The translations under genes were made by a program, and so were the position numbers. From Streptococcaceae bacterium (GTDB lineage: Bacteria > Bacillota > Bacilli > Lactobacillales > Streptococcaceae), in contig JAIRLR010000143.1 of assembly GCA_031259195.1 (NCBI GenBank), positions 1-10,755 on the forward strand: a stretch of 10,755 nucleotides of DNA, in the 5' to 3' direction. Position 1 is the stretch's first letter. Each line of letters opens with the position of its first letter. The notes beneath the pieces are model-generated. The model did no database searches. It saw only the letters and a list, made by a program, of their open reading frames with translations, and was not told the DNA's origin. Positions 1-8,343 of this stretch are shown piece after piece.

Positions 1-2118
1 GGACTCAGTCTTTGCTTTAGCTTGCGACGTCGGACGAACATTAAAGCCAATAATAATCGCTTCAGATGCTTCCGCTAATGTTATATCTGACTCATTAATT
101 GCTCCTACAGCTGAATGAACAATCTTGACACGCACGCCTTCTACTTCAATCTTTTGCAAACTGGTCGATAAAGCTTCAGCAGAACCCTGGACATCTGCTT
201 TGATAATGATATTGACCTCATGGATCTCGCCGTCTTTTAAGGTATCAAATAAATTTTCAAGTGATACATGACTTGTAACTTTTCGTTGTTTAACTAATGC
301 ACGCTTGGCGCGCTCTTCCCCGGCAGCACGCGCTGTTTTCTCATCTTTAAAAGTAACAAAGTGATCCCCTGCTTCTGGCACATCATTTAAGCCTGTAATC
401 TCAACAGGAGTTGCCGGAGGCGCTTCTTTGTCACGACGACCACGATCATTGACCATCACTCGCACGCGACCATAGGTACTCCCCACAACGATTGGATCGC
501 CAACACCAAGTGTTCCTTGTTGTACCAAAAGAGTTGCAATCGGACCTTTTCCTTTATCCAAACGTGCTTCAATAACTGTTCCGATTGCTTGCATATCAGG
601 ATTGGCTTTTAAATCCTCAATCTCTGCCACTAACAAAATCATCTTTAACAACTCATCAATGTTTTGTCCAAATTTAGCCGAAATCTCTACAAAAATTGTG
701 TCTCCTCCCCAGCTTTCAGGGATTAAACCATGTTCATATAACTCATTGATAACATTGGTCGGATTTGCTCCAGGTTTATCTATTTTATTGACAGCAACGA
801 CGATCGGAACCTCTGCTGCTTTAGCGTGATTAATTGCTTCAATCGTTTGCGGCATTACCCCGTCATCTGCTGCAACCACTAAAATTGCAATATCCGTAAT
901 CGCAGCTCCACGTACACGCATCGAAGTAAACGCTGCGTGTCCTGGCGTATCTAAGAAAGTAATTGGCTTATCATTAACTTCAATTTGATAAGCTCCAATA
1001 TGTTGAGTAATTCCACCAGCTTCACCGCTCATCACCATGGAATTACGCAAAGTATCAAGCAAAGTCGTTTTACCGTGATCGACATGACCCATAATGGTTA
1101 CAACCGGCGGACGTGCTACTAAATTGCTTTCATCTACAACACCCGGATCAAAGAATTTATCGATATCAGCGATGTCCTCTTGCACTTTTTCTTCGGCTTT
1201 CATCCCATAATCCATCGCCAGCAACTCTAAAGTTTCTTTATCAAGCGATTGATTTTGCGTAGCCATAATTCCCATCGTAAAAAGCTTTTTGACAATCTCT
1301 GCTGCTTCACGTTTAATTTTTTTCGCCACATCGGCAACGCTCATTCCATCGGTATAAACAAAAACTTCTGGTAATTCATGGAATTTTCTGGCAGGAGGTG
1401 CTGGTTTAGGAGTTTGCTGTCGTCTACCTTTTTTTCCTCTTTTGCCTCGTTTACTCCAATTTTTATTTTGATTGCGATTATCATTGTGCCCATTACGAAA
1501 GTCATTTCGATTTCTGCTGCCTTTATTTTGCTTATTGCCGTTTTCACTGCGATTATTACGAGTGTTATCGCGATTTCTGCTACCACTTTCTTGTTTATTA
1601 TTTTCATTTTGTCTTGGGTTATGATTTTGTGTATTTTGCCCGGCAGATTTATTCTGACGACTCTGACTATTTTTACGATTATTAGTTCTTTGCGGTCTTG
1701 TTCGATTTCCCTGAGCAGTAGCAGTCTCTTTTTTCCCTTGTGTATCACGTTTTAACGGACGATTTTCTCTTTGGGGTGCACTTTTTTCTCCTTTTCTTCG
1801 CACGATCTTTTTCTTGTCTTGAGAAGAACGGGCAACCTTTTCCGCAACTTTTTTAGGCGTTTGTTCAGTTTTTTTAGTGTTCTTAGTGATTTTTTTCGGA
1901 GCAACCTTTTTCACTGACTTTGTCTCAGCTAACTTTGGAGGCGCTTTTTTCTTATCTGTTTTCCCTTTAAAGAAGTCAATAATTTTTTTTACCTGGCTAT
2001 CCTCAAGTCCGCTCATGTGGTTTTTAACAGCCATCCTCATTTTATGAGCAATCTCAACGATTTCTTTACTTGATTTGCCCAACGTTTTCGCAATTTCATA
2101 AATACGTTTCTTCGACAA
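1..2118 (-). CDS. infB: Translation initiation factor IF-2 (3' end outside window)
   Basis: GTPase that brings fMet-tRNA to the 30S subunit and promotes 50S joining. The frame is open for 706 codons and runs off the left edge; by comparison with the family roughly 120-130 C-terminal residues (end of the fMet-tRNA-binding part) are missing. Visible parts: an IF2-N domain at about residues 4-50; a Lys-rich then Asn/Arg/Gln-rich low-complexity linker at about 60-240; a second IF2-N-like domain at about 246-310; and the G domain with GHVDHGKT at 344-351, DTPGH at 390-394 and NKID at 444-447. Domain II/III and the start of the C-terminal region (GFNVRP) follow. The start is TTG at 2118, chosen because the protein opens [10 protein letters not shown] as family members do, and AAGGTG lies six bases upstream. 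It is the last visible gene of the rimP-nusA operon. Confidence 0.97.
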   Translation of the reverse strand, partial: MSKKRIYEIAKTLGKSSKEIVEIAHKMRMAVKNHMSGLEDSQVKKIIDFFKGKTDKKKAPPKLAETKSVKKVAPKKITKNTKKTEQTPKKVAEKVARSSQDKKKIVRRKGEKSAPQRENRPLKRDTQGKKETATAQGNRTRPQRTNNRKNSQSRQNKSAGQNTQNHNPRQNENNKQESGSRNRDNTRNNRSENGNKQNKGSRNRNDFRNGHNDNRNQNKNWSKRGKRGKKGRRQQTPKPAPPARKFHELPEVFVYTDGMSVADVAKKIKREAAEIVKKLFTMGIMATQNQSLDKETLELLAMDYGMKAEEKVQEDIADIDKFFDPGVVDESNLVARPPVVTIMGHVDHGKTTLLDTLRNSMVMSGEAGGITQHIGAYQIEVNDKPITFLDTPGHAAFTSMRVRGAAITDIAILVVAADDGVMPQTIEAINHAKAAEVPIVVAVNKIDKPGANPTNVINELYEHGLIPESWGGDTIFVEISAKFGQNIDELLKMILLVAEIEDLKANPDMQAIGTVIEARLDKGKGPIATLLVQQGTLGVGDPIVVGSTYGRVRVMVNDRGRRDKEAPPATPVEITGLNDVPEAGDHFVTFKDEKTARAAGEERAKRALVKQRKVTSHVSLENLFDTLKDGEIHEVNIIIKADVQGSAEALSTSLQKIEVEGVRVKIVHSAVGAINESDITLAEASEAIIIGFNVRPTSQAKAKTES

Positions 2119-2121
2119 CTT

Positions 2122-2149
2122 ATTCACCTTCCCTTTTTAAAGAGTGAAT
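2122..2149 (-). promoter_or_regulatory. infB ribosome binding site inside a possible hairpin
   Basis: The ylxQ-infB gap holds a good Shine-Dalgarno stretch (GGGAAGGTG) before the TTG start. ATTCAC (2149-2144) can pair with GTGAAT (2127-2122), and the inner CTTT can pair with AAAG. The last bases of the Shine-Dalgarno then fall in the stem. This could damp initiation together with the TTG codon. The stem is short and AT-rich, so a functional role is only a suggestion. Confidence 0.3.
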
Positions 2150-2153
2150 CTAA

Positions 2154-2456
2154 TCACTGACATAAATCTATCAACCTTGCTGTAAGCCTTTCATTACTCA
2201 CTGCTAAAACTTTACGACTCTTTCCGATTGCTTGTGATAACTCATCTGAAGTGAATAAATCAATAACTTTAACTCCATAAAACTTAGCTTTGTCTGTTAC
2301 TTTTTTGTAAGTATTAACGCCACTATCACTGGCTAAAAAAACTAACTTTACTTTTTTCATCCGAATTGCTTCAATAACTAAAGACTCTCCAGCTACTACT
2401 CTTCCCGCACGCATGGCCAAGCCTAAAAAGTTTAAAACTCTTTGCTTACTCATCAT
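2154..2456 (-). CDS. ylxQ: L7Ae-family RNA-binding protein YlxQ
   Basis: A 100-residue protein of the L7Ae/L30e/S12e fold family, which binds kink-turn RNA in characterised relatives; the exact cellular role of YlxQ is not settled. Family features are the N-terminal NFLGLAMRAGRVVAGE stretch, the central KLVFLASDSG strand-turn and the nucleotide-rich-RNA contact helix at the N terminus. It lies in its conserved place between ylxR and infB. Its start overlaps the 3' end of ylxR by 11 bases, which suggests translational coupling. Two adjacent ATG codons (2456 and 2453) could both serve; AGAGAAG sits immediately before the first, so the second is better spaced and may be the true start. Confidence 0.93.
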   Translation of the reverse strand: MMSKQRVLNFLGLAMRAGRVVAGESLVIEAIRMKKVKLVFLASDSGVNTYKKVTDKAKFYGVKVIDLFTSDELSQAIGKSRKVLAVSNERLTARLIDLCQ

Positions 2457-2751
2457 CTTCTCTAAAAAGTTCCCGTCGTGCTAAAACATGCTCAACATAC
2501 GCTTCTAGCTCATCATAAAATGTCTCTTCGACAGTCATTGCCAAAACACGATCAATAATTTTTTTACCCCGCGCTTTTCTTACTTCCGCCAAGTCTAAGG
2601 CAATATATGCCCCTCGTCCTGGTGCTTTTCCTGTTGGATCAAGCAAGATAATCCCTTCTTTGTTTTTAGCGATACGAAGCAGCTTATTTTTAGGAAACAT
2701 CTGATTAGAAACAATGGACTTCCTCATCGGAACTTTACGTTTTTTAACCAC
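2446..2751 (-). CDS. ylxR: YlxR family RNA-binding protein (RNase P modulator RnpM)
   Basis: A 101-residue YlxR/DUF448 protein. In Bacillus subtilis the family member has been reported to bind RNase P RNA and was renamed RnpM; applying that here is by homology. Visible marks are the basic N terminus KKRKVPMRK, the DPTGKAPGRGAY core at about residues 38-49 and a charged C-terminal helix. The Cys usual in the 'RKC' position of many relatives is Ser here (MRKSIVS). The start is GTG at 2751, supported by GGAGG about eight bases upstream. It begins 24 bases after nusA and overlaps ylxQ, so it belongs to the same transcript. Confidence 0.93.
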   Translation of the reverse strand: MVKKRKVPMRKSIVSNQMFPKNKLLRIAKNKEGIILLDPTGKAPGRGAYIALDLAEVRKARGKKIIDRVLAMTVEETFYDELEAYVEHVLARRELFREDDE

Positions 2752-2775
2752 CTGTCTAACCTCCTAAAAATGCCC

Positions 2776-4098
2776 TTATTTTAATCTTGCTCTTCTATTC
2801 TTAGCAACTATATCATCATCGATATCTTCAGCAATTTGTTCAGGCGTTACTTCCATAGCGTGATCATTTGTCAACTCTTCATCAACATCATTTACACGAT
2901 TTTCCTCACCGGCAATCACTTCGACTAACTCTGACTCCATCTCTTCTTCTGCCACATCATCGAATTCTTCAAAATCAGTTTCTTCTACTATTTCTTTCTT
3001 AAGATCGGCATCTTCTGCACTCTCAAGCTCTAATTTTTTCGCCTCATATTCTTCCCAGAATTCATCTTGCTCTGACTCTTGCTTAATATCAATCCTGTAT
3101 CCTGTCAAGCGAGCAGCCAAGCGAACATTTTGCCCTCTTTTGCCAATTGCCAAAGACAGCTGATCATCTGGAACAATAACAACTGCCGCATGAGCGTTTT
3201 CTAAATCAAAAACTACATCCACAACTTCCGAAGGTTTTAAAGCATTGGCAATAAACTCTGCAGGATCTTTTGTCCATTCAATAATATCCATATTCTCCCC
3301 ATGCAGCTCATTAACAATTGCTTGTACTCTAGCGCCTCTAGCGCCAACGGTCGTTCCGACAGGATCAATATCCTTATCATGAGAATAAACAGCAATCTTT
3401 GCTCGATATCCAGCTTCACGTGCCACACTTTTAATCTCCACAAGACCTTCATAAATCTCTGGCACTTCCTGCTCAAACAAGCGCTTAAGTAACTCAGGAT
3501 GACTACGAGAAACAAAAACCGACGGACCTTTATTACCATTATTAACTCGGTATAAAAATACTTTAAGTCGATCATGAGATTCATATTTTTCATTAGGCAT
3601 CTGATCTTTTTGCGACATAATCGCTTCAACATTGCCCAAATCAATATAAACATAACGATTATCTTTGCGCTCTATTGTTCCAGACACTATTTCATTTTCA
3701 TACCTAATATACTCATTATAAATATTTAAGCGCGACTCTTCACGAATTCGTTGCATAATAACTTGTTTCGCCGTCTGAGCAGCAATCCGCCCAAACTCCT
3801 TTGGTGTTACTTCAAACTTTATCTTATCTCTGACTTCATAATGAGGATTTAGCTGATGTGCTTCTTCTAAAGAAACTTCTAGCTGATCATTATTAACTTC
3901 CTCAACAACCTCTTTGATCGAATAAACTTTAATATCTCCTTTTTTCTTGCGAAATACTACTTCAACATTTTGAGCTTGCCCATAATGACGCTTATAAGCA
4001 GATATTAAAGCCGACTCCAATGCTTCAAGAACAGCCTCTTTTTTAATCCCTTTTTCTGTCTTTAGTGCCTCAAGAGCTTCTAAAATTGCTTTACTCAT
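2776..4098 (-). CDS. nusA: Transcription termination/antitermination factor NusA
   Basis: Binds RNA polymerase and nascent RNA, controlling pausing, intrinsic termination and antitermination. It is 440 residues long. The N-terminal RNAP-binding domain covers about 1-125, the S1 domain about 135-200 (SGTIERKDNRYVYIDLG), KH1 about 230-290 with DPVGTTVGARGARV, and KH2 about 300-345 with the GKRGQN loop. A strongly acidic tail from about 345 ends in a short basic patch (KNRRARLK). This tail is not the E. coli-type AR repeats and makes the protein longer than the roughly 370-residue B. subtilis form; similar acidic extensions occur in lactic acid bacteria. The ATG at 4098 has GGAGG about eight bases upstream. 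It overlaps the end of rimP by 8 bases. Confidence 0.97.
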   Translation of the reverse strand: MSKAILEALEALKTEKGIKKEAVLEALESALISAYKRHYGQAQNVEVVFRKKKGDIKVYSIKEVVEEVNNDQLEVSLEEAHQLNPHYEVRDKIKFEVTPKEFGRIAAQTAKQVIMQRIREESRLNIYNEYIRYENEIVSGTIERKDNRYVYIDLGNVEAIMSQKDQMPNEKYESHDRLKVFLYRVNNGNKGPSVFVSRSHPELLKRLFEQEVPEIYEGLVEIKSVAREAGYRAKIAVYSHDKDIDPVGTTVGARGARVQAIVNELHGENMDIIEWTKDPAEFIANALKPSEVVDVVFDLENAHAAVVIVPDDQLSLAIGKRGQNVRLAARLTGYRIDIKQESEQDEFWEEYEAKKLELESAEDADLKKEIVEETDFEEFDDVAEEEMESELVEVIAGEENRVNDVDEELTNDHAMEVTPEQIAEDIDDDIVAKNRRARLK

Positions 4099-4525
4099 AG
4101 GTAAAACCTCCTAAGAGTCTGTTAACAGGCTCTAATATTAAAGTTTGTAAATCAAAACTAAGCAAATCACCTTCAAGCATCTTGACACCATCCATCGCTT
4201 GATACAAAGAAAGATGAATATACTTACCCAGTGCCGCCTCATAATCACGATCCTTTTTCAAAGGGCGCTCTACTCCAGGTGAAGAAACTTCCAAAAAATC
4301 CACATCTACAAAAGGATTAGGCTGAATGTGATCCATCTTTTCACTTAACTCTTCACTTACTAAAGCTGTTTCATCAATATCAATGCCGCCTTCTTTTTCA
4401 ATAAAAACACGCAAAAACCATTGATTATTTTCCTTGACGTACTCAATGTCGACTAATTCAAACTTTTTGACTTCTAATATCGGCGCAACTAATTCTTTTA
4501 TAGCCGCTACAACTTCCCTGCTCAA
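4091..4525 (-). CDS. rimP: Ribosome maturation factor RimP
   Basis: Acts in late assembly of the 30S subunit. At 144 residues it is slightly shorter than the usual 150-160. Visible features are the alpha/beta N-terminal domain (residues 1-75, with FELVDIEYVKE and the FLRVFIEKEGGIDIDE strand-turn), the hallmark DFLEVSSPGVERPLKKDRDYE at about 78-98, and a short SH3-like C-terminal domain. The start is TTG at 4525, preceded by AGGGAAG; no better upstream start is in frame. It is the first gene of the operon and its 3' end overlaps nusA, so the two are probably translationally coupled. Its leader carries a terminator-like hairpin and a strong promoter, described separately. Confidence 0.95.
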   Translation of the reverse strand: MSREVVAAIKELVAPILEVKKFELVDIEYVKENNQWFLRVFIEKEGGIDIDETALVSEELSEKMDHIQPNPFVDVDFLEVSSPGVERPLKKDRDYEAALGKYIHLSLYQAMDGVKMLEGDLLSFDLQTLILEPVNRLLGGFTYE

Positions 4526-4539
4526 TAAGACACTTCCCT

Positions 4540-4575
4540 ATAAAATAAAAAGTGACCAGGAGGTCCTGCTCACTT
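4540..4575 (-). terminator. Terminator-like hairpin in the rimP-nusA leader (possible attenuator)
   Basis: Reading the minus strand, AAGTGA (4575-4570) pairs with TCACTT, and CAGGA (4568-4564) pairs with TCCTG (4561-4557). A G/G mismatch separates the two stems, the loop is small, and a broken U-tract (TTTTTATTTTA) follows. It lies downstream of the predicted operon promoter and upstream of rimP. It can therefore end tmk transcripts and also attenuate the operon itself. The mismatch and interrupted U-tract are features of terminators that need help from NusA; that link is inference. Confidence 0.75.
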
Positions 4576-4601
4576 GAAAGGACAGATAAATTACAAAAAC
4601 A

Positions 4602-4630
4602 ATGATAGCATATATAAAGTTTTATTTCAA
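4602..4630 (-). promoter_or_regulatory. Promoter of the rimP-nusA-ylxR-ylxQ-infB operon
   Basis: The -35 TTGAAA (4630-4625) and -10 TATCAT (4607-4602) are separated by exactly 17 bases, with a TGC extended -10 just before the hexamer. This fits a vegetative sigma-A promoter well. The -35 is made of the last two sense codons of tmk (TTG AAA, Leu-Lys). Transcription would start near 4594, giving a leader of about 70 bases. Confidence 0.75.
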
Positions 4631-5287
4631 ATTATCAGATGATTTTTCTTTAAAAAGCTTCGGAAAACGATGAATAATCACTTCAAAGCAATCGGCAATC
4701 ACTTTCGCTAAAGCTTGCTGCGCATTAATTACAACTACACGCTGAGGATTCTCTTTTGCGATTTTTAAATATCCCACATGCACTTTTTGATGAAATTTTA
4801 AACCCAATAAATCCAAACGATTAACTTCATTAGCACGATTTTGCTGAATCCGAGCTAAACCTTCTTTAGGTTTAAGATCCAAATAAAGCGTTAGATCAGG
4901 TTCCAAACCTTCTGTTACAAATGCATTTAAAGCTGCGATCGTTTCTATCCCAAGGCCTCGCCCAACGCCCTGATAAGCAAGTGAACTATCAACAAAACGA
5001 TCAGCTATTATCAGTTTGCCTTCTTCTAAAGCAGGGAGAATCTTTTTGACCAAGTGCTCTCTACGACTAGCCGCAAACAACAAGCTCTCTGTCTTTTCAT
5101 CCATCTCTTCACTTTGCAAATCAAGAATAATATCGCGAATCCTTTCTGCAAGGGGAATTCCTCCAGGCTCACGTGTCGTCATAACTAAAGCATTAGAACG
5201 CTCTGCCAGTAATGGCAGTAACCCTTGAATCAACGATGTTTTTCCTGAACCTTCCGATCCTTCAACAGTGATAAATATCCCTTTCAT
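4622..5287 (-). CDS. tmk: Thymidylate kinase (dTMP kinase)
   Basis: Phosphorylates dTMP to dTDP with ATP, an essential step of dTTP synthesis in the cytoplasm. It is 221 residues, normal to slightly long for the family. The P-loop GSEGSGKT lies at residues 10-17, the TMP-binding TREPGG motif near 38-43, the DRFVDSSLAYQG segment (the DRx motif) near 96-107, and a LID-like region with RIQQNRANEVNRLD near 145-160. The ATG at 5287 has AGAAAGG at good spacing. In many Bacilli tmk lies near holB; here it follows ileS and is separated from it by an inserted 226-bp element. I see no convincing promoter of its own, so it may depend on readthrough from ileS. Its last codons hold the -35 of the next operon. 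Confidence 0.96.
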   Translation of the reverse strand: MKGIFITVEGSEGSGKTSLIQGLLPLLAERSNALVMTTREPGGIPLAERIRDIILDLQSEEMDEKTESLLFAASRREHLVKKILPALEEGKLIIADRFVDSSLAYQGVGRGLGIETIAALNAFVTEGLEPDLTLYLDLKPKEGLARIQQNRANEVNRLDLLGLKFHQKVHVGYLKIAKENPQRVVVINAQQALAKVIADCFEVIIHRFPKLFKEKSSDNLK

Positions 5288-5322
5288 ATCCAGCCTTTCT
5301 TAGAACCTGTTAACTTCTCTCC

Positions 5323-5381
5323 AATTGCGAACTGCCTTAACGATTGGCAAGAAGCGTCAGCTTGACAGAGTTTAGGCAGGA
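5323..5381 (+). repeat. Hairpin-forming module shared with the right edge of the window
   Basis: CTGCCTTAA (5332-5340) pairs with TTTAGGCAG (5371-5379) with one mismatch, and CAAG (5348-5351) pairs with CTTG (5361-5364) nearer the tip. The same arms recur at 10666-10721, while the tip differs (nine bases here, six there). The module is absent from copy 2 (8344-8685), where the sequence passes directly from the terminal repeat to GACTTTTTTGG. Confidence 0.75.
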
Positions 5382-5456
5382 TGTACCTTCCTTGGTGTGA
5401 CTTTTTTGGTAATTTTTTGCCTTTCTTCGTCAAAAGGTATGCTAAGTTCTTTACGA

Positions 5457-5483
5457 TTTGTTCAAGCTTTGCTTGATTACAAA
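5457..5483 (+). repeat. Imperfect hairpin with TTGATTACAAA, copy in element 1
   Basis: TTTGT + TCAAGC pairs across a TTT loop with GCTTGA + ACAAA, leaving a two-base bulge. The same hairpin occurs at 8431-8457 in copy 2. Its last 11 bases (TTGATTACAAA, 5473-5483) mark the point where the left and right parts of the larger element are joined here. Confidence 0.7.
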
Positions 5484-5517
5484 CTTGGTAAACGGGGTTC
5501 ATCAATAGATAGACAAG

Positions 5518-8301
5518 TTAACAGGTTCTTACAGCTTCAGGGAAGTATATTTCTAAAATTTTTGCACAATGATCACAAACTTCGTTTAAGTGCGCATTTT
5601 GATTTTTCCCTACTGTTGTATCAAGTCGTCGACAACGAACACAAACATCCCCCTTAGCTTTTTCCACCACAATTGCAACATCATCAAACACTACCGCACC
5701 TTCTGGTGCTTCTCCTGTACCAACTTCAAACTCTGAAACAATTAATAATTGCGCAATATTGTGATTTAGAGAAGATAATAATGTACGCACCACTTCATTG
5801 GGATAAATCACAACTTTGGCTTCCATGGATTTGCCAATTTTTTTTTCATTACGTGCTTCTTCTAAAGCTTTTAACACTTTATTACGAAAATCAAGAAAAG
5901 CTGACCACTCTTGCAATAACTCTTCTTCATCAGCATAAGTTACACTTTCAGGAAATTCAGCTAGCTGGACAAAAGCCTCTTCTTCATCTGGCAGTTGTGC
6001 CCAAATCTCTTCTGCCGTATGTGGCAAAATCGGTGTTAATAACTTTGTTAAAGCCACTAAACTTTGATAAAACACTGTTTGCATTGCGCGGCGGTCATGA
6101 TGGTCAAATCCTTCGATATACACGATATCTTTTGCAAAATCTAAATAAAATGCAGATAGATCATTAGTTAAGAAATTTATTACCGTTTTATAAATATGCC
6201 CAAAACTATACTTATCATAGCCTTGTTTACGAATTAAGCGAATTACTTTGTTAAGTCGTACCATCATATATTTATCAACAGAGCGTAAATTTTCATAAGA
6301 AATAGCATCAGTAGCAGGATGAAAATCACTAGTGTTCGCCAATAAAAAACGCATGGTATTGCGAATTTTTCGATATACTTCAGCTACTTGCCCTAAAATA
6401 TCCATCGATACTCTAACATCAGCTTCAGTATCTACTGAGGCAGCCCACAAGCGCAAAATATCGGCTCCATACTGTTTCACCACTTGATCAGGCGCAATAA
6501 CATTGCCTAGCGATTTACTCATCTTACGACCCTCACCATCTAAAACAAAGCCTTGCGATAACACTGCTTTATATGGAGCAATACCATTGATAGCAACTGA
6601 AGTGGTAATCGATGAATTAAACCAACCGCGATATTGATCCGTTCCTTCTAAGTACATATCTGCCGGAAAACTTAACTCATCACGCCCACCCAAAACACCC
6701 GCATGCGAAGAGCCAGAGTCAAACCAAACATCCATAATATCTCTTTCTTTAGTAAACTCGCCATTTGGTGAAGATGGATGTGTAAAACCTTCCGGTAGTA
6801 AATCTTTTGCATCACGCTCATACCAGACTTTAGAACCAAACTCACCGATTAATTTAGCTACATGCTCAACTGTTTCCGGCGTAATAATGGCTTCATCATT
6901 TTCAGCATAAAAAATCGGCAGCGGCACACCCCATGCACGTTGACGAGAAATCACCCAGTCACCACGATCGCGTACCATATTATATAAACGAGTCTTGCCC
7001 CATGGAATGATCCAATCAACTTTTTCCACTTCATCTAAGATATTTTGACGAAACTTATCAATTGAGGCAAACCACTGTGTTGTCGCTCTAAAAATTACTG
7101 GCTTCTTCGTGCGCCAATCATGCGGATAACTGTGTGTAAAGAAATCAAGTTTTAATAAAACGCCTTTTTCTTCTAACATCTCCGTAATTACTGAATTAGC
7201 TTTATCATAAAACATCCCTTTAAAACCAGGTGCTTCTGCTGTATAAACACCCTTACCATCAACAGGCGAAAGAATTTCTAAACCATACTTTTTACCGATA
7301 AGATAGTCGTCTTCCCCAAAACCAGGCGCTGTGTGAACAAGGCCAGTCCCTGCTTCATTCGTTACATGATTTCCAAGCATAACAAGTGAAGTTCGATTAT
7401 AAAATGGATGGAAAGCTGTCATATATTCCATCTCAGAGCCTTTTAGCGTTTGGATGATCTTATACTGATCCCAACCAATGGCAATAGACACACTGCCTAG
7501 CATTTCTTTAGCGACAACAAACTTGCGATTCACTACCTCAATCACCGCATACTCAAAGTCGGGATTAACTGAAATTCCTAAGTTGGCTGGTAGGGTCCAA
7601 GGCGTTGTTGTCCAAATCACAAACTCCGTATCTCTATCGAATAAATTCTTTCCATCAGCAACTTTAAAAGCAACATAAATCGAAGGAGATTTGACATCTT
7701 TATACTCAATCTCTGCTTCCGCAAGTGAAGACTCTGATGAAGGAGACCAATAAATTGGTTTTAAGCCTTTATAGATATAGCCCTTTTCAGCCATCTTACC
7801 AAAAACACGGATTTGCGCTGCTTCATATGCTGGATCAAGCGTTACATAGGGATGACTCCAGTCACCACTAATACCTAAACGCTTAAAATCATCACGCTGC
7901 TTGTCTACTTGTGATAAAGCATACTCTTTACATCTCTTTAAATAATCAGAAAGCAAAAGCTCTTTACGCTTCACGCCTTTATTTGCCAACACTTGCTCAA
8001 TTGGCAAACCATGCGTATCCCAACCTGGCACAAAAGGCGCATAAAATCCGCTCATTGACTTGGCGCGTACAATAATATCTTTGGAAATTTTATTTAATGA
8101 ATGCCCTAAGTGAATATTGCCATTTGCATAAGGAGGACCATCATGAAGAATAAAAGATGGTTTGCCTTCATTTATTTTTTGGCGCGTTTCATAAACTTTT
8201 TTCTCTTCCCAATCTTTTTGCCAATCAGTTTCACGATTAGGTAAATTAGCGCGCATAGGAAAAGCTGTCTTTCCTATATTTAAAGTATCTTTCATTTTCA
8301 T
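5518..8301 (-). CDS. ileS: Isoleucyl-tRNA synthetase, C-terminal tail altered by insertion
   Basis: Class I aminoacyl-tRNA synthetase that charges tRNA-Ile and edits misactivated valine. It has 927 residues, typical of the bacterial form. The HIGH signature is HLGH at 64-67 inside [13 protein letters not shown]. The CP1 editing domain shows [11 protein letters not shown] near 230-240 and [10 protein letters not shown] near 320-330. KMSKS is at 593-597. The C-terminal zinc finger has Cys 887, 890, 909 and 912 (CVRC...CDHC). The start at 8301 has AAGGAG nine bases upstream; a second Met two codons later is less well spaced. The final codons AGA-ACC-TGT-TAA lie in the terminal repeat of the 5303-5528 element, so the native C-terminal end has been replaced by Arg-Thr-Cys. 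This is beyond the zinc site and probably tolerated. No T-box consensus is visible in the leader. Confidence 0.97.
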   Translation of the reverse strand: MKMKDTLNIGKTAFPMRANLPNRETDWQKDWEEKKVYETRQKINEGKPSFILHDGPPYANGNIHLGHSLNKISKDIIVRAKSMSGFYAPFVPGWDTHGLPIEQVLANKGVKRKELLLSDYLKRCKEYALSQVDKQRDDFKRLGISGDWSHPYVTLDPAYEAAQIRVFGKMAEKGYIYKGLKPIYWSPSSESSLAEAEIEYKDVKSPSIYVAFKVADGKNLFDRDTEFVIWTTTPWTLPANLGISVNPDFEYAVIEVVNRKFVVAKEMLGSVSIAIGWDQYKIIQTLKGSEMEYMTAFHPFYNRTSLVMLGNHVTNEAGTGLVHTAPGFGEDDYLIGKKYGLEILSPVDGKGVYTAEAPGFKGMFYDKANSVITEMLEEKGVLLKLDFFTHSYPHDWRTKKPVIFRATTQWFASIDKFRQNILDEVEKVDWIIPWGKTRLYNMVRDRGDWVISRQRAWGVPLPIFYAENDEAIITPETVEHVAKLIGEFGSKVWYERDAKDLLPEGFTHPSSPNGEFTKERDIMDVWFDSGSSHAGVLGGRDELSFPADMYLEGTDQYRGWFNSSITTSVAINGIAPYKAVLSQGFVLDGEGRKMSKSLGNVIAPDQVVKQYGADILRLWAASVDTEADVRVSMDILGQVAEVYRKIRNTMRFLLANTSDFHPATDAISYENLRSVDKYMMVRLNKVIRLIRKQGYDKYSFGHIYKTVINFLTNDLSAFYLDFAKDIVYIEGFDHHDRRAMQTVFYQSLVALTKLLTPILPHTAEEIWAQLPDEEEAFVQLAEFPESVTYADEEELLQEWSAFLDFRNKVLKALEEARNEKKIGKSMEAKVVIYPNEVVRTLLSSLNHNIAQLLIVSEFEVGTGEAPEGAVVFDDVAIVVEKAKGDVCVRCRRLDTTVGKNQNAHLNEVCDHCAKILEIYFPEAVRTC

Positions 8302-8316
8302 AACTGATCTCTCCTT

Positions 8317-8340
8317 ACAAAAAAATAAAGCACTCCGCCC
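8317..8340 (-). other. Possible remnant of a leader terminator upstream of ileS
   Basis: Between copy 2 and the ileS ribosome binding site the minus strand reads GGGGCGGAGTGC followed by TTTATTTTTTT. This GC-rich block plus U-tract looks like the 3' arm and tail of an intrinsic terminator. No complementary CACTCCGCCCC arm is present upstream. It may be what is left of a leader attenuator after the insertion. Low confidence. Confidence 0.3.
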
Positions 8341-8343
8341 CTA

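Larger units (their letters stand above)
5303..5528 (+). mobile_element. Miniature inverted-repeat element (copy 1) between ileS and tmk
   Basis: A 226-bp non-coding element. The left end GAACCTGTTAACTTCTCT (5303-5320) is the inverted copy of the right end (5511-5528) with one mismatch. TTA lies directly outside both ends (5300-5302 and 5529-5531), matching a 3-bp target duplication. Inside are an 80-base hairpin module (5323 to about 5398), a stretch shared with copy 2 (5399-5483), and the right part shared with copy 2 (5473-5528, same length). There is no transposase, so it would have to be mobilised in trans. The GAACCTG/GAGCCTG ends and 3-bp TNA-type duplication suggest an IS5-family partner, but I cannot confirm this. 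Strand is nominal. Confidence 0.85.

Noticed and set aside
1341..1755. Long open frames on both strands over the low-complexity part of infB.
   Set aside because: Repetitive AAT/CGT/CAA codon use keeps other frames open; the translations are compositionally biased and match nothing, while the infB frame is continuous.
5399..5460. TTGACG in the shared part of the elements as a -35 for an outward promoter driving tmk or ileS.
   Set aside because: No acceptable -10 hexamer lies 16-18 bases downstream in either copy.
5284..5505. A 73-codon minus-strand frame (TTG start) spanning copy 1 and overlapping the tmk ATG by four bases.
   Set aside because: It lies almost entirely in the mobile element, has no ribosome binding site, no recognisable family, and its interruption in copy 2 argues against selection. 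Its ATGA overlap with tmk is worth noting only as a possible accident of the insertion.
5673..6167. A 164-codon plus-strand frame opposite ileS.
   Set aside because: It is antisense to a fully conserved ileS region, has no good start signal and no recognisable domain.
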